Assembly (NCBI RefSeq): GCF_011742145.1
Contig: NZ_JAAQQU010000040.1
Location: 1 to 64,000 of the forward strand
DNA from: Flavobacterium sp. J49
GTDB taxonomy: Bacteria > Bacteroidota > Bacteroidia > Flavobacteriales > Flavobacteriaceae
Length of the DNA stretch: 64,000 nucleotides
Direction: 5' to 3'
This document shows, piece by piece, positions 33,446-44,300 of this stretch; positions within the stretch are counted from its first letter, which is position 1, and each line of letters begins with the position of its first letter. The notes under the pieces are model-generated. The model saw only the letters and a program-made list of their open reading frames with translations. It did no database searches and was not told where the DNA came from. The translations under genes and the position numbers were made by a program.

Positions 33446-35380
33446 ATGGCTACCGAAAAGAAACCCAATAATTTTAAAGTAAGTCCATGGTGGATTTACG
33501 CCGGATTAATTATTATATTCTTCGGATTAAACTACATCGGCGGTTCCGGTTTTCAGGATACGGCCAAGATTTCTTCGTCTAAATTCAATGAATATCTAGA
33601 CAAAGGACAAATCGAAAAAGTAGTGATTTTCAACAAAACGGAAGGCGAAGCCTATCTGACTGCCGCGGCTTTAAAAGACAAAGCACACAGTAAGTTAGCC
33701 AAAGATATGTTGGGTAATCCAAACAAAGGCCCTCATTATTCTTTTGAAATTGGTAACGACGAAGTTTTCCAAAACAAAATCGAAAAAGCCAAACTGGAAG
33801 GCAAAATCAAAGACTACGATTTTAAACCGAAAAGCAACTGGTCTGAAATATTCATCAGCCTCTTACCTATCATCATCATTATCGGGCTTTGGATATTGAT
33901 CATGCGCAGAATGTCTGGCGGTGGTGCCGGCGGTGGCGGTGGTCAAATCTTCAACATCGGAAAATCGAGAGCCAAATTATTTGATGAAAAAACCGATTTA
34001 AAAACCACGTTCAAAGACGTAGCCGGATTAGAAGGTGCTAAAGAAGAAATCCAAGAAATTGTTGAGTTCCTTAGAAATCCTGATAAATATACTACACTCG
34101 GTGGTAAAATTCCGAAAGGCGCTTTATTAGTGGGGCCTCCGGGAACCGGAAAAACCCTCTTGGCCAAAGCCGTAGCCGGTGAAGCCAAAGTTCCTTTCTT
34201 CTCTTTATCTGGTTCTGATTTTGTGGAAATGTTTGTCGGTGTTGGTGCTTCTCGCGTAAGAGATTTATTCAAACAAGCCAAAGACAAGGCACCTGCGATA
34301 ATCTTTATTGATGAGATAGATGCGGTTGGTCGTGCCCGTGGCAAAAACAACTTCTCCGGTTCTAATGACGAACGTGAAAATACTCTAAATCAGTTATTGA
34401 CTGAGATGGATGGTTTCGGTACGAATACGCACGTAATCGTATTGGCCGCAACCAACAGAGCAGATGTTTTAGACAAAGCTTTATTGCGTGCCGGACGTTT
34501 TGACCGTCAGATTTATGTTGACTTACCGGATGTTAGAGAACGTAAAGAAATATTTGAAGTGCACTTAAAACCGTTGAAGAAAGTAGACGGTTTGGATATA
34601 GAATTTTTAGCCAAACAAACTCCCGGATTCTCAGGAGCTGATATTGCAAACGTATGTAACGAAGCCGCTTTAATCGCAGCCAGAAATAACAAAACAGCGG
34701 TAGACAAACAAGATTTCTTAGATGCTGTTGACAGAATCGTTGGTGGTTTAGAAAAGAAAAACAAAATCGTAACCCCTGATGAAAAGCGTGCCATTGCCGT
34801 TCACGAAGCCGGTCATGCTACCGTAAGCTGGATGCTCGAACACGCAGCACCCTTGGTAAAAGTTACTATTGTACCGCGCGGACAAAGTTTAGGTGCCGCT
34901 TGGTATTTACCTGAAGAGCGTTTAATCGTCCGTCCCGAGCAAATGCTGGATGAAATGTGTGCTACTATGGGTGGCCGTGCTGCAGAGAAAGTAATGTTCA
35001 ACAAAATCTCAACCGGAGCCTTAAGCGATTTGGAAAAAGTAACCAAGCAAGCGCGTGCGATGGTAACCATTTATGGTTTGAATGATAAATTAGGAAACAT
35101 CACTTACTATGATTCTTCGGGACAAAGTGAATACAATTTCTCCAAACCTTATTCTGAAGAAACAGCTTTGGTTATCGACAAAGAGATTTCGAATTTGATT
35201 GAAACGGAATACCAAAGAGCCATCAAAATTTTGGAAGACAACAAGGAAAAGCTGCAGCAATTGGCTGATATTCTGATAGAGAAAGAAGTCATTTTCAAAG
35301 ACGATTTGGAATCCATTTTCGGGAAAAGACCTTTTGACAATCATGCTGATGAAACAGTAGCAGATGCAGTAATAGAATAA
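33446..35380 (+). CDS. ftsH: ATP-dependent zinc metalloprotease FtsH
   Basis: 644 residues. Two membrane helices (about 14-30 and 135-154) flank a periplasmic segment. A Gly-rich linker follows, then the AAA+ domain with Walker [20 protein letters not shown] near 232, Walker [12 protein letters not shown] near 288, the second region of homology near 340, and the M41 zinc motif HEAGH near 453. It degrades membrane and cytosolic proteins. Co-oriented with rsfS (19 bp upstream) and followed by a LUD-cdsA-psd cluster. Confidence 0.97.
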   Translation: MATEKKPNNFKVSPWWIYAGLIIIFFGLNYIGGSGFQDTAKISSSKFNEYLDKGQIEKVVIFNKTEGEAYLTAAALKDKAHSKLAKDMLGNPNKGPHYSFEIGNDEVFQNKIEKAKLEGKIKDYDFKPKSNWSEIFISLLPIIIIIGLWILIMRRMSGGGAGGGGGQIFNIGKSRAKLFDEKTDLKTTFKDVAGLEGAKEEIQEIVEFLRNPDKYTTLGGKIPKGALLVGPPGTGKTLLAKAVAGEAKVPFFSLSGSDFVEMFVGVGASRVRDLFKQAKDKAPAIIFIDEIDAVGRARGKNNFSGSNDERENTLNQLLTEMDGFGTNTHVIVLAATNRADVLDKALLRAGRFDRQIYVDLPDVRERKEIFEVHLKPLKKVDGLDIEFLAKQTPGFSGADIANVCNEAALIAARNNKTAVDKQDFLDAVDRIVGGLEKKNKIVTPDEKRAIAVHEAGHATVSWMLEHAAPLVKVTIVPRGQSLGAAWYLPEERLIVRPEQMLDEMCATMGGRAAEKVMFNKISTGALSDLEKVTKQARAMVTIYGLNDKLGNITYYDSSGQSEYNFSKPYSEETALVIDKEISNLIETEYQRAIKILEDNKEKLQQLADILIEKEVIFKDDLESIFGKRPFDNHADETVADAVIE

Positions 35381-35495
35381 CATTCACAGTTTTTTAACAT
35401 TTTATTAAAATCTTAATTCAAAACATACTTTTGAATTAAGATTTTTTTATCTTTGAGGGATTTCAAATACCAAAACAGATTATACCCATACAAGC

Positions 35496-36101
35496 ATGAG
35501 TCTTTTCAGAAAAATTTTTGGCACAGGTAATGATGCCTCTGACGAAGAAAGTCAAAGCGAATTTAACAATGCTCCTTCCAGCTTTTCACTGCTTCCGGTA
35601 GATGAAAAGTTCACTTATAATTTCAAAAAAAACGGTGGCAAGTTTTTGTACTGTGAGAACTTAAACGAAGTAAAAGACCAATTCTTAAACATCTTAGAGG
35701 AAAACGATTGGTTCGAATGTGAAGCACTTTGCTATGAACCGAAATTATTCAGCATGTTGGATGAAAACAAACTAACATACGACAAACCAGCCAACCCGAA
35801 ATTCTTATTTGCCAGCTGCGAAAACCTTATTGCCGATGAAGGTTCGGTGTTGTTTTCCTCCAACCAAATCAAACAAAACAAACCTAACGATTTACCTATC
35901 AATATCATCATTTTAGCCACTACCAGTCAAATTTTGGAAACCAAAAGTGACGGTCTTCGTGTGATTAAAAAGAAATACGATAAAGATTACCCAACCAATA
36001 TCACTACCATCAAATATTTCGAAAAAGCCAAAGACGAAGATTTCCTGCAATACGGAAGCACTGCCAAGAATTTATACCTCTTGCTTTTAGAAGATTTATA
36101 G
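35496..36101 (+). CDS. LUD-domain protein (LutC-like)
   Basis: 201 residues. N-terminal variable part MSLFRKIFGTGNDASDEE, then a LUD-type fold with FLFASCENLIADEGSVLFSS near 108-127 and ILATTSQILETKSDGLRVI near 147-165. LUD proteins occur in lactate-utilisation complexes (LutC) but this gene is next to phospholipid genes, with no lutAB, so its task is unclear. TATCTTTG at 35448-35455 may be its -7 element. The stop is one base before the cdsA start. Confidence 0.82.
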   Translation: MSLFRKIFGTGNDASDEESQSEFNNAPSSFSLLPVDEKFTYNFKKNGGKFLYCENLNEVKDQFLNILEENDWFECEALCYEPKLFSMLDENKLTYDKPANPKFLFASCENLIADEGSVLFSSNQIKQNKPNDLPINIIILATTSQILETKSDGLRVIKKKYDKDYPTNITTIKYFEKAKDEDFLQYGSTAKNLYLLLLEDL

Positions 36102-36102
36102 C

Positions 36103-36906
36103 ATGACGACTACCGTAACAAGAGCTTTATCCGGAGCAGTATATGTACTGCTGTTGGTTGGCGCCACGCTATATTCACAATACAGTTTTTTGTTGTTGTT
36201 TGGCATTTTACTGCTTTTCTCCGTGGTAGAGTTTTGTAAATTAATCTCTTTAAAACCTATCATTCCGCTTGTTATTGCCACTGTAGGTTACATCCTATTC
36301 AACTTAAACAATACCATCAAAACCAACGAAATATTACTACTTATTGCGGCTCTGTTGGTTTCAATTCGTTCGCTGTTGTTTCTCTTTGAAAAAAAGGATC
36401 GCTTTCTAGACAAGCAAACTAAATATGTTTTTCTCATCGGCTATCTCATCATTCCGATTATTATTTTTACCAAAATCCCTTTTATCAATAACCAATACAT
36501 ACCCGAAATCATCATCAGTATTTTGGTCATTATTTGGTGCAATGATACATTTGCCTACCTGGTTGGTATCACCATGGGGAAAAACAAACTTTTCGAAAGA
36601 ATCTCTCCTAAGAAAACCATAGAAGGTTTTGTTGGCGGTGTTATTTTTGCGGTCGTAGCCGGAATTTTATTAGCGCAATTTTACTTGCACCAAGACCTTA
36701 TAAAATGGATTATTATCGCGATGATAGTGAGTGCTTTCGGCACATTGGGTGATTTGATAGAATCTAAATTTAAAAGAATCGCAGGCGTTAAAGACAGTGG
36801 CAATATTATGCCCGGTCACGGAGGTTTTCTAGATCGCTTGGATAGTATTATATTTGTAGCACCATTTGTTTATTTGTTTTACCAAATTATCTATTATGTT
36901 TCATAA
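36103..36906 (+). CDS. cdsA: Phosphatidate cytidylyltransferase
   Basis: 267 residues, about seven membrane helices. The C-terminal family signature is seen as FGTLGDLIESKFKRIAGVKD and MPGHGGFLDRLDS (about 207-245). It makes CDP-diacylglycerol from phosphatidic acid and CTP, the branch point to phosphatidylserine and its derivatives. The reading frame overlaps the next gene, psd, by 11 bp, and the two enzymes are in the same pathway. Confidence 0.95.
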   Translation: MTTTVTRALSGAVYVLLLVGATLYSQYSFLLLFGILLLFSVVEFCKLISLKPIIPLVIATVGYILFNLNNTIKTNEILLLIAALLVSIRSLLFLFEKKDRFLDKQTKYVFLIGYLIIPIIIFTKIPFINNQYIPEIIISILVIIWCNDTFAYLVGITMGKNKLFERISPKKTIEGFVGGVIFAVVAGILLAQFYLHQDLIKWIIIAMIVSAFGTLGDLIESKFKRIAGVKDSGNIMPGHGGFLDRLDSIIFVAPFVYLFYQIIYYVS

Positions 36907-37546
36907 AGAAGGTTATAAAATCATTTTCATTGCCATTTTAAGTTTTGTTGCAGCACTATTATTGACGGATAAATTTGTGCACATTCATTGGCTTAAAATT
37001 TCAATTCAGCTTGTTTTTGTCTTTCTTTTTGTAATGATTTTACAATTCTTCAGAAACCCCAATAGAAAAATCGTTCCAAATGAAAATTATTTCTTGGCAC
37101 CGGTTGACGGTAAAGTGGTTGTGATTGAAGAAGTATTTGAAGAAGAATATTTTAAGGACAAAAGAGTACAGGTTTCGATTTTTATGTCGCCGATTAATGT
37201 ACATGTAACGCGTTATGGTGCTTCAGGTAAAATCAAATTCAGCAAATACCATCCTGGAAAATACTTGGTCGCTTGGCATCCAAAAGCCAGTACCGAAAAT
37301 GAAAGAACAACCGTGGTCATCGAAACCAAACCTTTTGGCGAAGTTTTATACCGACAAATTGCCGGAGCCTTAGCCCGAAGAATTGTAAATTACGCAGAGG
37401 AAGGCCAACAGGTAGTTCAAGGAGATGATGCCGGTTTTATCAAATTTGGTTCGAGAGTAGATATATATTTCCCTTTAGGAACCAAAATAGAGGTTGCTTT
37501 AAACCAAAATGCTGTAGGTAACCAAACGGTTATCGCTTCAAAATAA
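36896..37546 (+). CDS. psd: Phosphatidylserine decarboxylase (archaeal-type, small form)
   Basis: 216 residues from the ATG at 36896, inside the end of cdsA. N-terminal membrane helices near 9-25 and 30-48, then the decarboxylase core with FLAPVDGKVVVIEEV, MSPINVHVTRYGASGKI and a C-terminal IKFGSRVDIYFP. The Gly-Ser bond there is the self-cleavage site that produces the pyruvoyl group. It converts phosphatidylserine to phosphatidylethanolamine. Translationally linked to cdsA. Confidence 0.93.
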   Translation: MFHKEGYKIIFIAILSFVAALLLTDKFVHIHWLKISIQLVFVFLFVMILQFFRNPNRKIVPNENYFLAPVDGKVVVIEEVFEEEYFKDKRVQVSIFMSPINVHVTRYGASGKIKFSKYHPGKYLVAWHPKASTENERTTVVIETKPFGEVLYRQIAGALARRIVNYAEEGQQVVQGDDAGFIKFGSRVDIYFPLGTKIEVALNQNAVGNQTVIASK

Positions 37547-37558
37547 TAGTCTCAAAAC

Positions 37559-37834
37559 ATGTCTGAAAAAGAATTAGAAGTTCGATTTCTGGAAGCCGTT
37601 GAAATTGCTTCCAAAATGACACAGTCATCGCTCCCGCAAGATGTACAGTTGCGGTTGTATGCCTATTACAAACAAGCCACTTTCGGAACCATTGAATACA
37701 ATAACTCTTCTACTTTTGATTTAAGAAATGCCTTTAAAACCAATGCCTGGATGCAAATCAGTCACTTGTCGGTAGACGAAGCCAAAGAGTTGTATATTGA
37801 AGCCATCAACGCCATTGTAAACGAAAAAAAATAA
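37559..37834 (+). CDS. Acyl-CoA-binding protein
   Basis: 91 residues of the four-helix ACBP family: QDVQLRLYAYYKQATFGTIE around 27-46 and WMQISHLSVDEAKELYIEAI in the last helices. It binds long-chain acyl-CoA esters in the cytosol. Bacterial examples are limited in spread but occur in Flavobacteriia. Lies 12 bp after psd and 3 bp before the sod gene, so it belongs to the lipid operon. Confidence 0.93.
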   Translation: MSEKELEVRFLEAVEIASKMTQSSLPQDVQLRLYAYYKQATFGTIEYNNSSTFDLRNAFKTNAWMQISHLSVDEAKELYIEAINAIVNEKK

Positions 37835-37837
37835 ATT

Positions 37838-38614
37838 ATGAAAAGGATTATTGCTTTTGCATTATGTTTTTCTTTTACGTTCTTATTGCCTTCCTGCAAT
37901 AAAAAAAAGTTGACCGAAGTAGTCGAAGTACCATTGCCTTCTGCTGAAGAAAAAATAACCATTGGCCAGCCCGATGATGTCGCAGCCGAAGAAGGGCAAT
38001 TCGCTTTGGCCAAGTTGCCTTATGAATACAATGCCTTGATGCCAAGCATCGATATCTTAACCATGGAAGTGCACTACTCCAAACATTATCTAACGTACAC
38101 CAATAACCTCAACAAGTTAGTTGCTGCTGATCCATTATTAGTTGATTTGGCCATTGAAGATATCTTGAAAAAACTCGATATGAACAATGCCGACTTGCGA
38201 AACAATGCCGGTGGTTATTACAATCACACTTTGTTTTTTGAAGGCATGGCACCCAAAGCAGGCGGACAACCTAAAGATACTTTGGCGACAGTAATTACCC
38301 GAGATTTTGGTTCATTTGAAGTCTTAAAAAACCAGTTTGCCGATGCTGCTGAGAAGCAATTTGGCTCCGGATGGGCATGGTTAATTGTAGACAAAGCCGG
38401 AAAGTTATCAGTAACAAGTACCCAAAATCAAGACAATCCTTTAATGCCGAACCAAACTGTAAAAGGAAAGCCAATTTTATGTTTGGATGTTTGGGAACAC
38501 GCTTATTATCTCGATTACCGATACAAACGAAAAAAATATATCGATGCTTTCTTCAAAGTCATCAACTGGAAAAAGGTTTCCGAACGGTATTTGGAAGCAA
38601 CAGTGACAAAATAA
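37838..38614 (+). CDS. Exported lipoprotein superoxide dismutase (Fe/Mn family)
   Basis: 258 residues. Lipobox LLPSC puts the acylated Cys near 20. A 40-residue acidic linker follows, then a complete Fe/Mn SOD domain from LPYEYNALMP: metal ligands in MEVHYSKHYLTY, YYNHTLFF and LDVWEHAYYLDY, with FGSGWAWLIV and QDNPLMP nearby. Normally the start has EPHID; here it is MPSID. The secretion signal suggests protection against superoxide outside the cytoplasm. Last gene of the rsfS-to-sod run. Confidence 0.9.
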   Translation: MKRIIAFALCFSFTFLLPSCNKKKLTEVVEVPLPSAEEKITIGQPDDVAAEEGQFALAKLPYEYNALMPSIDILTMEVHYSKHYLTYTNNLNKLVAADPLLVDLAIEDILKKLDMNNADLRNNAGGYYNHTLFFEGMAPKAGGQPKDTLATVITRDFGSFEVLKNQFADAAEKQFGSGWAWLIVDKAGKLSVTSTQNQDNPLMPNQTVKGKPILCLDVWEHAYYLDYRYKRKKYIDAFFKVINWKKVSERYLEATVTK

Positions 38615-38648
38615 AAAATCCCTAATCGCAAGATTAGGGATTTTATTT
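38612..38648 (+). terminator. Bidirectional terminator
   Basis: Arms AAAATCCCTAATC and GATTAGGGATTTT around GCAA, flanked by A and T runs, between the sod gene and the convergent M13 gene. Confidence 0.85.
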
Positions 38649-40687
38649 TACCAAATAACCACTTTCAAATTATCGGGTCTTCTCATTTTGCTTCCCGGTT
38701 GGATGTTGAAAGCTTTGTGAAAATCCGGATTGTTTTGCAATGGTCCGTTGATTCTGTATTTGGCCGGTGCATGAACATCGGTTAGTAATTGCTGGGCTAA
38801 AGATTCAGGTTTGATGTTTACCATCCAAGCGTAACCGTATGCTAAAAAGAAACGTTGCTCCGGTGTTAAACCGCTAATCTTTTCTTTGTTTTTGTATTGC
38901 GCTGATTTTTTAAAGGCCTCAAATCCCATTACAACACCACCTAAATCCGCTATGTTTTCACCTTGGGTAGCATCGCCGTTTACGAATTTGCCCGGTAAAG
39001 CTTCATATTGACTGAACTGTTCTACAATCAATTTGGTTTTGGCTTTGAACTTTTTCAAATCTTCGGCTGTCCACCAATTGTTTAAGTTACCTTTTTCGTC
39101 ATACTGACTGCCTTGATCGTCAAATCCGTGGGTAATTTCGTGTCCGAAAGTCGAACCGCCAATAATTCCGTATAAAACGGCATCATCCGGCATTCTGCCT
39201 TCAAATCCGGGCACTAAAATATTACAGGCCGGAACACAGATTTCGTTGTTACTTGGACTATAATACGCATTATAAGTTTGTGGATACATACCCCATTCGG
39301 TTCTGTCTACCGGTTTGCCAAACTTTTTAATCATATCTTGAATCGCCCACTTATTGGTTGCCATGACATTGGCTAAAAATGTTTCTCGGTTGATAGTTAC
39401 ACTGCTCATATCCTTCCATTTATCGGGATAACCAACTTTCATTACAATCTTGCTCAATTTGTAAAGTGCTTTCTTCTTGGTTTCTTCACTCATCCAATCC
39501 AGGGTTTTAATGCGTTCAGCATAAACGTCACGGATATTGTTGCCAATTTCCAGAAGCTTTTCTTTGGAACCTTTTGGCAAATAATCTTTCACATAAACTT
39601 GTCCGATTAACTCACCTAAAGAACTATCCGTTTGCTCTACGATTCTTTTCCAACGGGGTTTTTGTTCTTTTACACCGCTCATCACTGTGGAATAGAAATA
39701 GAAGTTCTGCTTTTCAATGGCATTGTTCAAATAAGAAGCATAAGAATTGACAAAGTCCCATTCTAAATAAGTTTTCCAATCTTCAATAGAATAACTTTTG
39801 ATCATTTGGTTTAAAGCCTTATAAAACTCCGGTTGACCGACAATTACGGTATCAACATTTTTAATCCCCATGGCTGTGGTCATCATTTCCCAATCAATAT
39901 TCGGAGTAGCATTGTTGATTTGAGCGATACCCATTTTGTTGTAATTCTTGATTGGGTCACGAAGCGCTTCTAACTTTCTGGAGTTTTTGGCCAATTCCGT
40001 TTCCAATTTCATAATAGTATTCGCATTGGCTTTAGCTGCGTCTATATTTTTTCCAATCAACAAACTCATTTTTTCCAAATGTTTTACATATTCGGCACGT
40101 ATGTTTACCGTTTCCTTATCCATATTGAAATAATAATCACGATTGCCCAAACCTAATCCGCCTTGGCCAAGAAAAACAGCATATTTAGCACTATTTTTAT
40201 CATCTTGCCCAACATACAAAGAAAAGCCAGGATTAGCACCGATGGTATGCAAATAGGCTATTGTATTCAATAATGACGGAACGTCTTTGATGGCTTTAAT
40301 TCTATTTAAATCAGCCTTCAAGGGAGACAAGCCCAATTTTTCAATTTGTAAAGTATCCATACCGGAAGCATAGAAATCACCGATTTTTTGTTCGTTACTG
40401 CCTTTTGGTGCATCAGTCATCTCGGCAGATTTTTCACAAATTTGTTTGATCTGCGAATTGATGGTATCGCCTATTGTTCGGAAAATCCCGTTGCTTCTTT
40501 CGCTATCCGGAATTGGGTTTCGTTTGAACCAACCGCCATTGGCGTACATAAAAAAATCCTCGCCGGGATTAACAGTTGTATCTCTGTTGGTCAATAAAGG
40601 ATCAATAAAATCGGCTTCTTTTTGGTTACAACTAACGAATAATAGCGTTGAAAAAAAACCAAGAATTAGTTTAGTTATTAATTTCAT
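38648..40687 (-). CDS. M13 family (neprilysin-like) metallopeptidase lipoprotein
   Basis: 679 residues. Lipobox LLFVSCN places the acylated Cys near 20. N-terminal PepO/M13_N region about 25-430 and C-terminal M13 domain with zinc motif FGHEITHGFDDQG (HEITH near 528-532), the downstream GENIADLGGV (Glu ligand) near 588 and C-terminal patterns. It trims small exported peptides. TACATTTG (-7) at 40737-40744 on the minus strand suggests its own promoter. Full length. Confidence 0.95.
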   Translation of the reverse strand: MKLITKLILGFFSTLLFVSCNQKEADFIDPLLTNRDTTVNPGEDFFMYANGGWFKRNPIPDSERSNGIFRTIGDTINSQIKQICEKSAEMTDAPKGSNEQKIGDFYASGMDTLQIEKLGLSPLKADLNRIKAIKDVPSLLNTIAYLHTIGANPGFSLYVGQDDKNSAKYAVFLGQGGLGLGNRDYYFNMDKETVNIRAEYVKHLEKMSLLIGKNIDAAKANANTIMKLETELAKNSRKLEALRDPIKNYNKMGIAQINNATPNIDWEMMTTAMGIKNVDTVIVGQPEFYKALNQMIKSYSIEDWKTYLEWDFVNSYASYLNNAIEKQNFYFYSTVMSGVKEQKPRWKRIVEQTDSSLGELIGQVYVKDYLPKGSKEKLLEIGNNIRDVYAERIKTLDWMSEETKKKALYKLSKIVMKVGYPDKWKDMSSVTINRETFLANVMATNKWAIQDMIKKFGKPVDRTEWGMYPQTYNAYYSPSNNEICVPACNILVPGFEGRMPDDAVLYGIIGGSTFGHEITHGFDDQGSQYDEKGNLNNWWTAEDLKKFKAKTKLIVEQFSQYEALPGKFVNGDATQGENIADLGGVVMGFEAFKKSAQYKNKEKISGLTPEQRFFLAYGYAWMVNIKPESLAQQLLTDVHAPAKYRINGPLQNNPDFHKAFNIQPGSKMRRPDNLKVVIW

Positions 40688-40736
40688 AAAAGTATGTTTT
40701 GATGTGTATTGGACTAATGAACATTGAAAATGTTAC

Positions 40737-40768
40737 CAAATGTAATGCTTTTGTAAAAATAACAACAA
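40737..40768 (-). promoter_or_regulatory. Promoter of the M13 peptidase gene
   Basis: On the minus strand TACATTTG (40744..40737) with TTG triplets 18 bp (40765..40763) and 21 bp (40768..40766) upstream. Confidence 0.5.
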
Positions 40769-40769
40769 T

Positions 40770-40793
40770 AAAAAACCACCCGAAGGTGGCTTT
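40770..40793 (-). terminator. Terminator of the RND efflux operon
   Basis: On the minus strand GCCACC-TTC-GGGTGGT followed by T residues, just after the DUF2892 stop at 40798. Confidence 0.7.
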
Positions 40794-40797
40794 GTCA

Positions 40798-40983
40798 TTA
40801 GTCTTTAATACCTAGTTTGTCTAAAATATCTTCCATCAAGCACCATTTGGTTATGGAAGATTGCAGCAAATTGGCTCCGACAAAAGCGGTAAACCAAAGC
40901 CAATTCTGATTGACATAAATCGATAACAATAAGCTGATTAGGATAAATGTTCCCGCTACAGCTCTAACTATTCTGTTTTTCAT
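40798..40983 (-). CDS. DUF2892 (YgaP-like) small membrane protein, copy 1
   Basis: 61 residues from the ATG at 40983. It has the two-helix DUF2892 pattern: NRIVRAVAGTFILISLLLSI and the second part WFTAFVGANLLQSSITKWCL with a conserved Cys. In E. coli YgaP this domain is fused to a rhodanese and anchors it in the membrane. Here it is a free small protein at the end of a TolC-MFP-RND-PII-like operon. A second copy lies at 52624 near the CstB-like operon. Confidence 0.85.
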   Translation of the reverse strand: MKNRIVRAVAGTFILISLLLSIYVNQNWLWFTAFVGANLLQSSITKWCLMEDILDKLGIKD

Positions 40984-40993
40984 AGTATTAATA

Positions 40994-41299
40994 TTAATTA
41001 GATTTTTCAATTTGAAGTACAGCCACATCCACTTGTGCCTTGGTTTCTTGTTTGGCATTAAAATCGGCTATGAGTTGGAAGAACAAATCCACATTTTCTT
41101 TTTTCACAAAAGCATAAAAAAGTAAAGATTCGGTTTCGTTCATTTCGGAAGCAAACCAATTGGTTTCAATAAACTCTTGCGAAACATCTTTGTAACCCAT
41201 TACATTTCGGTAGCTAAACGTTTTGACATTGGCTTTTTTTAAGAGCGTTTTGATGTCTTTTTCAAATTCAGTTATGGCGGTGATGATTAATAATTTCAT
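40994..41299 (-). CDS. PII/DUF3240-like protein of the efflux operon
   Basis: 101 residues: MKLLIITAITEFEKDIKTLL, NVKTFSYRNVMGYKDV, ESLLFYAFVKKENVDLFFQL. The length and beta-alpha-beta outline suggest the PII/CutA-like fold of DUF3240, known to sit next to CzcA/RND efflux genes; I call it by context as well as pattern, so the family is uncertain. It lies 16 bp downstream of the RND gene and 10 bp upstream of the DUF2892 gene. It may sense a metal or small ligand and modulate the pump. Confidence 0.65.
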   Translation of the reverse strand: MKLLIITAITEFEKDIKTLLKKANVKTFSYRNVMGYKDVSQEFIETNWFASEMNETESLLFYAFVKKENVDLFFQLIADFNAKQETKAQVDVAVLQIEKSN

Positions 41300-41315
41300 G
41301 ACTTTAGGAATTAAG

Positions 41316-44300
41316 TTATTGATCTTTTGTTACTGATGAATTACTCTCCCATTTTTTTCTTTCGGTGATGTAATAAATCAAAGGCACTACTATCAGCGTG
41401 AGTAAGGTTGAAACAATCGCTCCAAATACTAAGGAAATCGCCAATCCTTGAAATATTGGGTCAAATAAAATAATTGACGCTCCGATAACCACAGCACCGG
41501 TCGTTAACAAAATTGGCGTAGTTCTCACAGCACCGGCTTCGATAATGGCTTGTTTTAGCGGAATTCCATCATTCAATCGAATCTCAATAAAATCGATGAG
41601 CAACACTGAATTTCGCACCATGACACCAGCTAAGGCAATCATACCAATAAAAGAAGTTGCGGTAAAGAAAGCGCCTAACAACCAGTGACCTAATACAATC
41701 CCGACTAACGAAAGCGGAATCGCCATCATCATCACCATCGGGGTTTTGAAATTTTGGAACCAACCTACAATCAACATGTAAATAATTACTATCACAATTA
41801 AGAACGCTGCTCCTAAATCGCGGAAGACTTCCAAGGTAATTTGCCATTCACCATCCCATTTGACGGTAAAGTCACTTTCATCAGATGGTTGCTCCATGTA
41901 CAACTCATTGACTTTATAGCCTTTTGGCAATTGCATTTTTTGGAGTTTCTCATTCATCCCCAAAATAGCGTACACCGGACTTTCCAAATCGCCTGCCATA
42001 TCGGCTGTTACATACACTACACGCTTTTGGTCTTTGCGGTAAATCGTTTTTTGCAAAGTATCTTGTACCACTTTAACCAAATCACTCACCGGAACTACAT
42101 TCCCACGATTGCCTTTGATTTTCAAACTTTGAATGTCTTGCAAACTCGTTTTATCCTTATCGTCTAAAGACAATACAATCCCAACATTGTCATTTGAATT
42201 TTCATCATACAAGTTAGAAACAGGATATTCTTTAAGCAAATAAGTCAAATTGCCTACCACTTGTTGCGGAACGATTCCGTTTAACATCGCTTTTTCTTTA
42301 TCAACAACCAATTTATATTCGGTTTGATCGTCCTCTGTCATCCAATCTACATCAACTATATCTGTGGTGTTTTCCAGAATACTTTTCACTTGATTAGCGA
42401 CTTTGATTTGCTCTTTATAATTTGGCCCATAGATTTCCGCTACCAATGTCGATAATACCGGCGGTCCCGGTGGCACTTCTATAATCTTAACATTCGCAGC
42501 ATATTTCTTGGCTATCTTTTGAATTTCCGGACGAACGATTTTAGCGATGTCGTGACTTTGTAAATCGCGGTCTTCTTTGTGCAATAAATTCACTTGAATA
42601 TCGGCCATATTGCTGCCACCACGCATATCGTAATGACGCACCAAACCGTTAAAAGTAATCGGAGCCGAAGTACCAATGTAGTTTTGGTAATTCACCACTT
42701 CGGGAACCGTGGAAAGGTATTGCGCGATTTCCTGAGTTACCGCCGCAGTTCTTTCTAAAGTCGTTCCTTCGGGCATGTCAATCACGACTTGGAACTCGTT
42801 TTTATTATCAAATGGCAACATCTTCACGGCTACCGATTTGGTAAAAAACATCAAAACCGAACCGATTAACAATAAAACGGTAATCCCTAACATCAAACGA
42901 CGCTTTTTAGAACTTTCTAGAAACGGTCGTTCCATTTTGTTGTAGACTTTGTAAATCCACGATGTTTCCAATCCTTGTTCGGCTTTTTGTTCTTGTTCTT
43001 CTTTTTCGTGCAACAAATGATAACCCAAATAAGGTGTCACAGTCAGGGCGACAAACAAAGACAACAACATTGCTATCGAAGCCCCAATCGGCATCGGACT
43101 CATATAGGGTCCCATCATTCCTGATACGAAAGCCATTGGCAAAATCGCCGCAATAACCGTGAACGTTGCTAAAATAGTTGGATTCCCAACTTCATTTATC
43201 GCATAAATAGCTGCTTGTTTAAATGGTAATCGCTTCATTTTGAAGTGACGGTGCATATTTTCGGCGATGATGATACTGTCGTCTACGACAATTCCCACTA
43301 CGAAAACTAAGGCGAATAAAGTGATACGATTTAACGTATAACCTAACATATAATAGGCGAATAAAGTCAAGGCAAACGTTAATGGCACTGAAAAGAAAAC
43401 CACTAAACCACCGCGCCAACCCATGGCTAACATCACCAAAAGAGTAACTGCAATAATCGCAATGCCTAAATGCAGCAACAACTCACCTACTTTATCCGAA
43501 GCGGTTTCACCGTAATTACGCGTTACTTCTACGTGAACATCATCGGTGATAATGGTTTGTTTTAAATGCTCGACTTTCTCCAAAATCTTTTCGGAAATTT
43601 TCATCGCATCGGCACCTTTTACTTTTCCGATAGAAATCGTTACGGCAGGATATTCCGAATTGTTTTTAGTAAATTTTTCATTGGCTTTGCCATACCCAAA
43701 AGACACATAACTTCTCGGCGTTGAAGGTCCGTCCTGAACCGAAGCCACTTGTTTTAAATAAACCGGCAGATTGGCATTGACGCCCACTACCAAGTTTTCG
43801 ACATCTTCGGCGGTTTGCAAAAACTCACCCGTGGTTACCAAATATTCTTTATCGGCTGAAACAAAACTACCCGATTGCGAGCTGCCGTTATTGGCTTGAA
43901 TCATTTGCATAATACTTAACGCATCCACACCGTTTTCGGCCATTTTATCTTTGTCTAACACCACTTTAACTTCGCGGTTTCGGCCACCGATTTCTTTGGT
44001 GATGGCGACATCTTTTACTTTTTCAATCTCCGAAGTTACTTCTTCTGCGATTTGACGGATTTCGAAATCGTTTAGTTTTTCGCTCCAAAGCGTTAGGCCT
44101 AACATCGGAACATCATCGATAGAACGCGTTTTCACCATTGGTTTATAAACGCCTTGCGGAAACATATTTTCATGTTTGGCCAACTCATCGTATAATTTTA
44201 CATACGAACGTTCTACATCTTGCCCAACATAAAACTGAACAATCAACATCGCCTGACCGTTCATCGCCATACTGTGCACATGTTCTACGCCTTTGATATT

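Noticed and set aside
41584..41847. 87-codon frame inside the RND permease gene
   Set aside because: Out-of-phase shadow of the intact 1071-residue pump.
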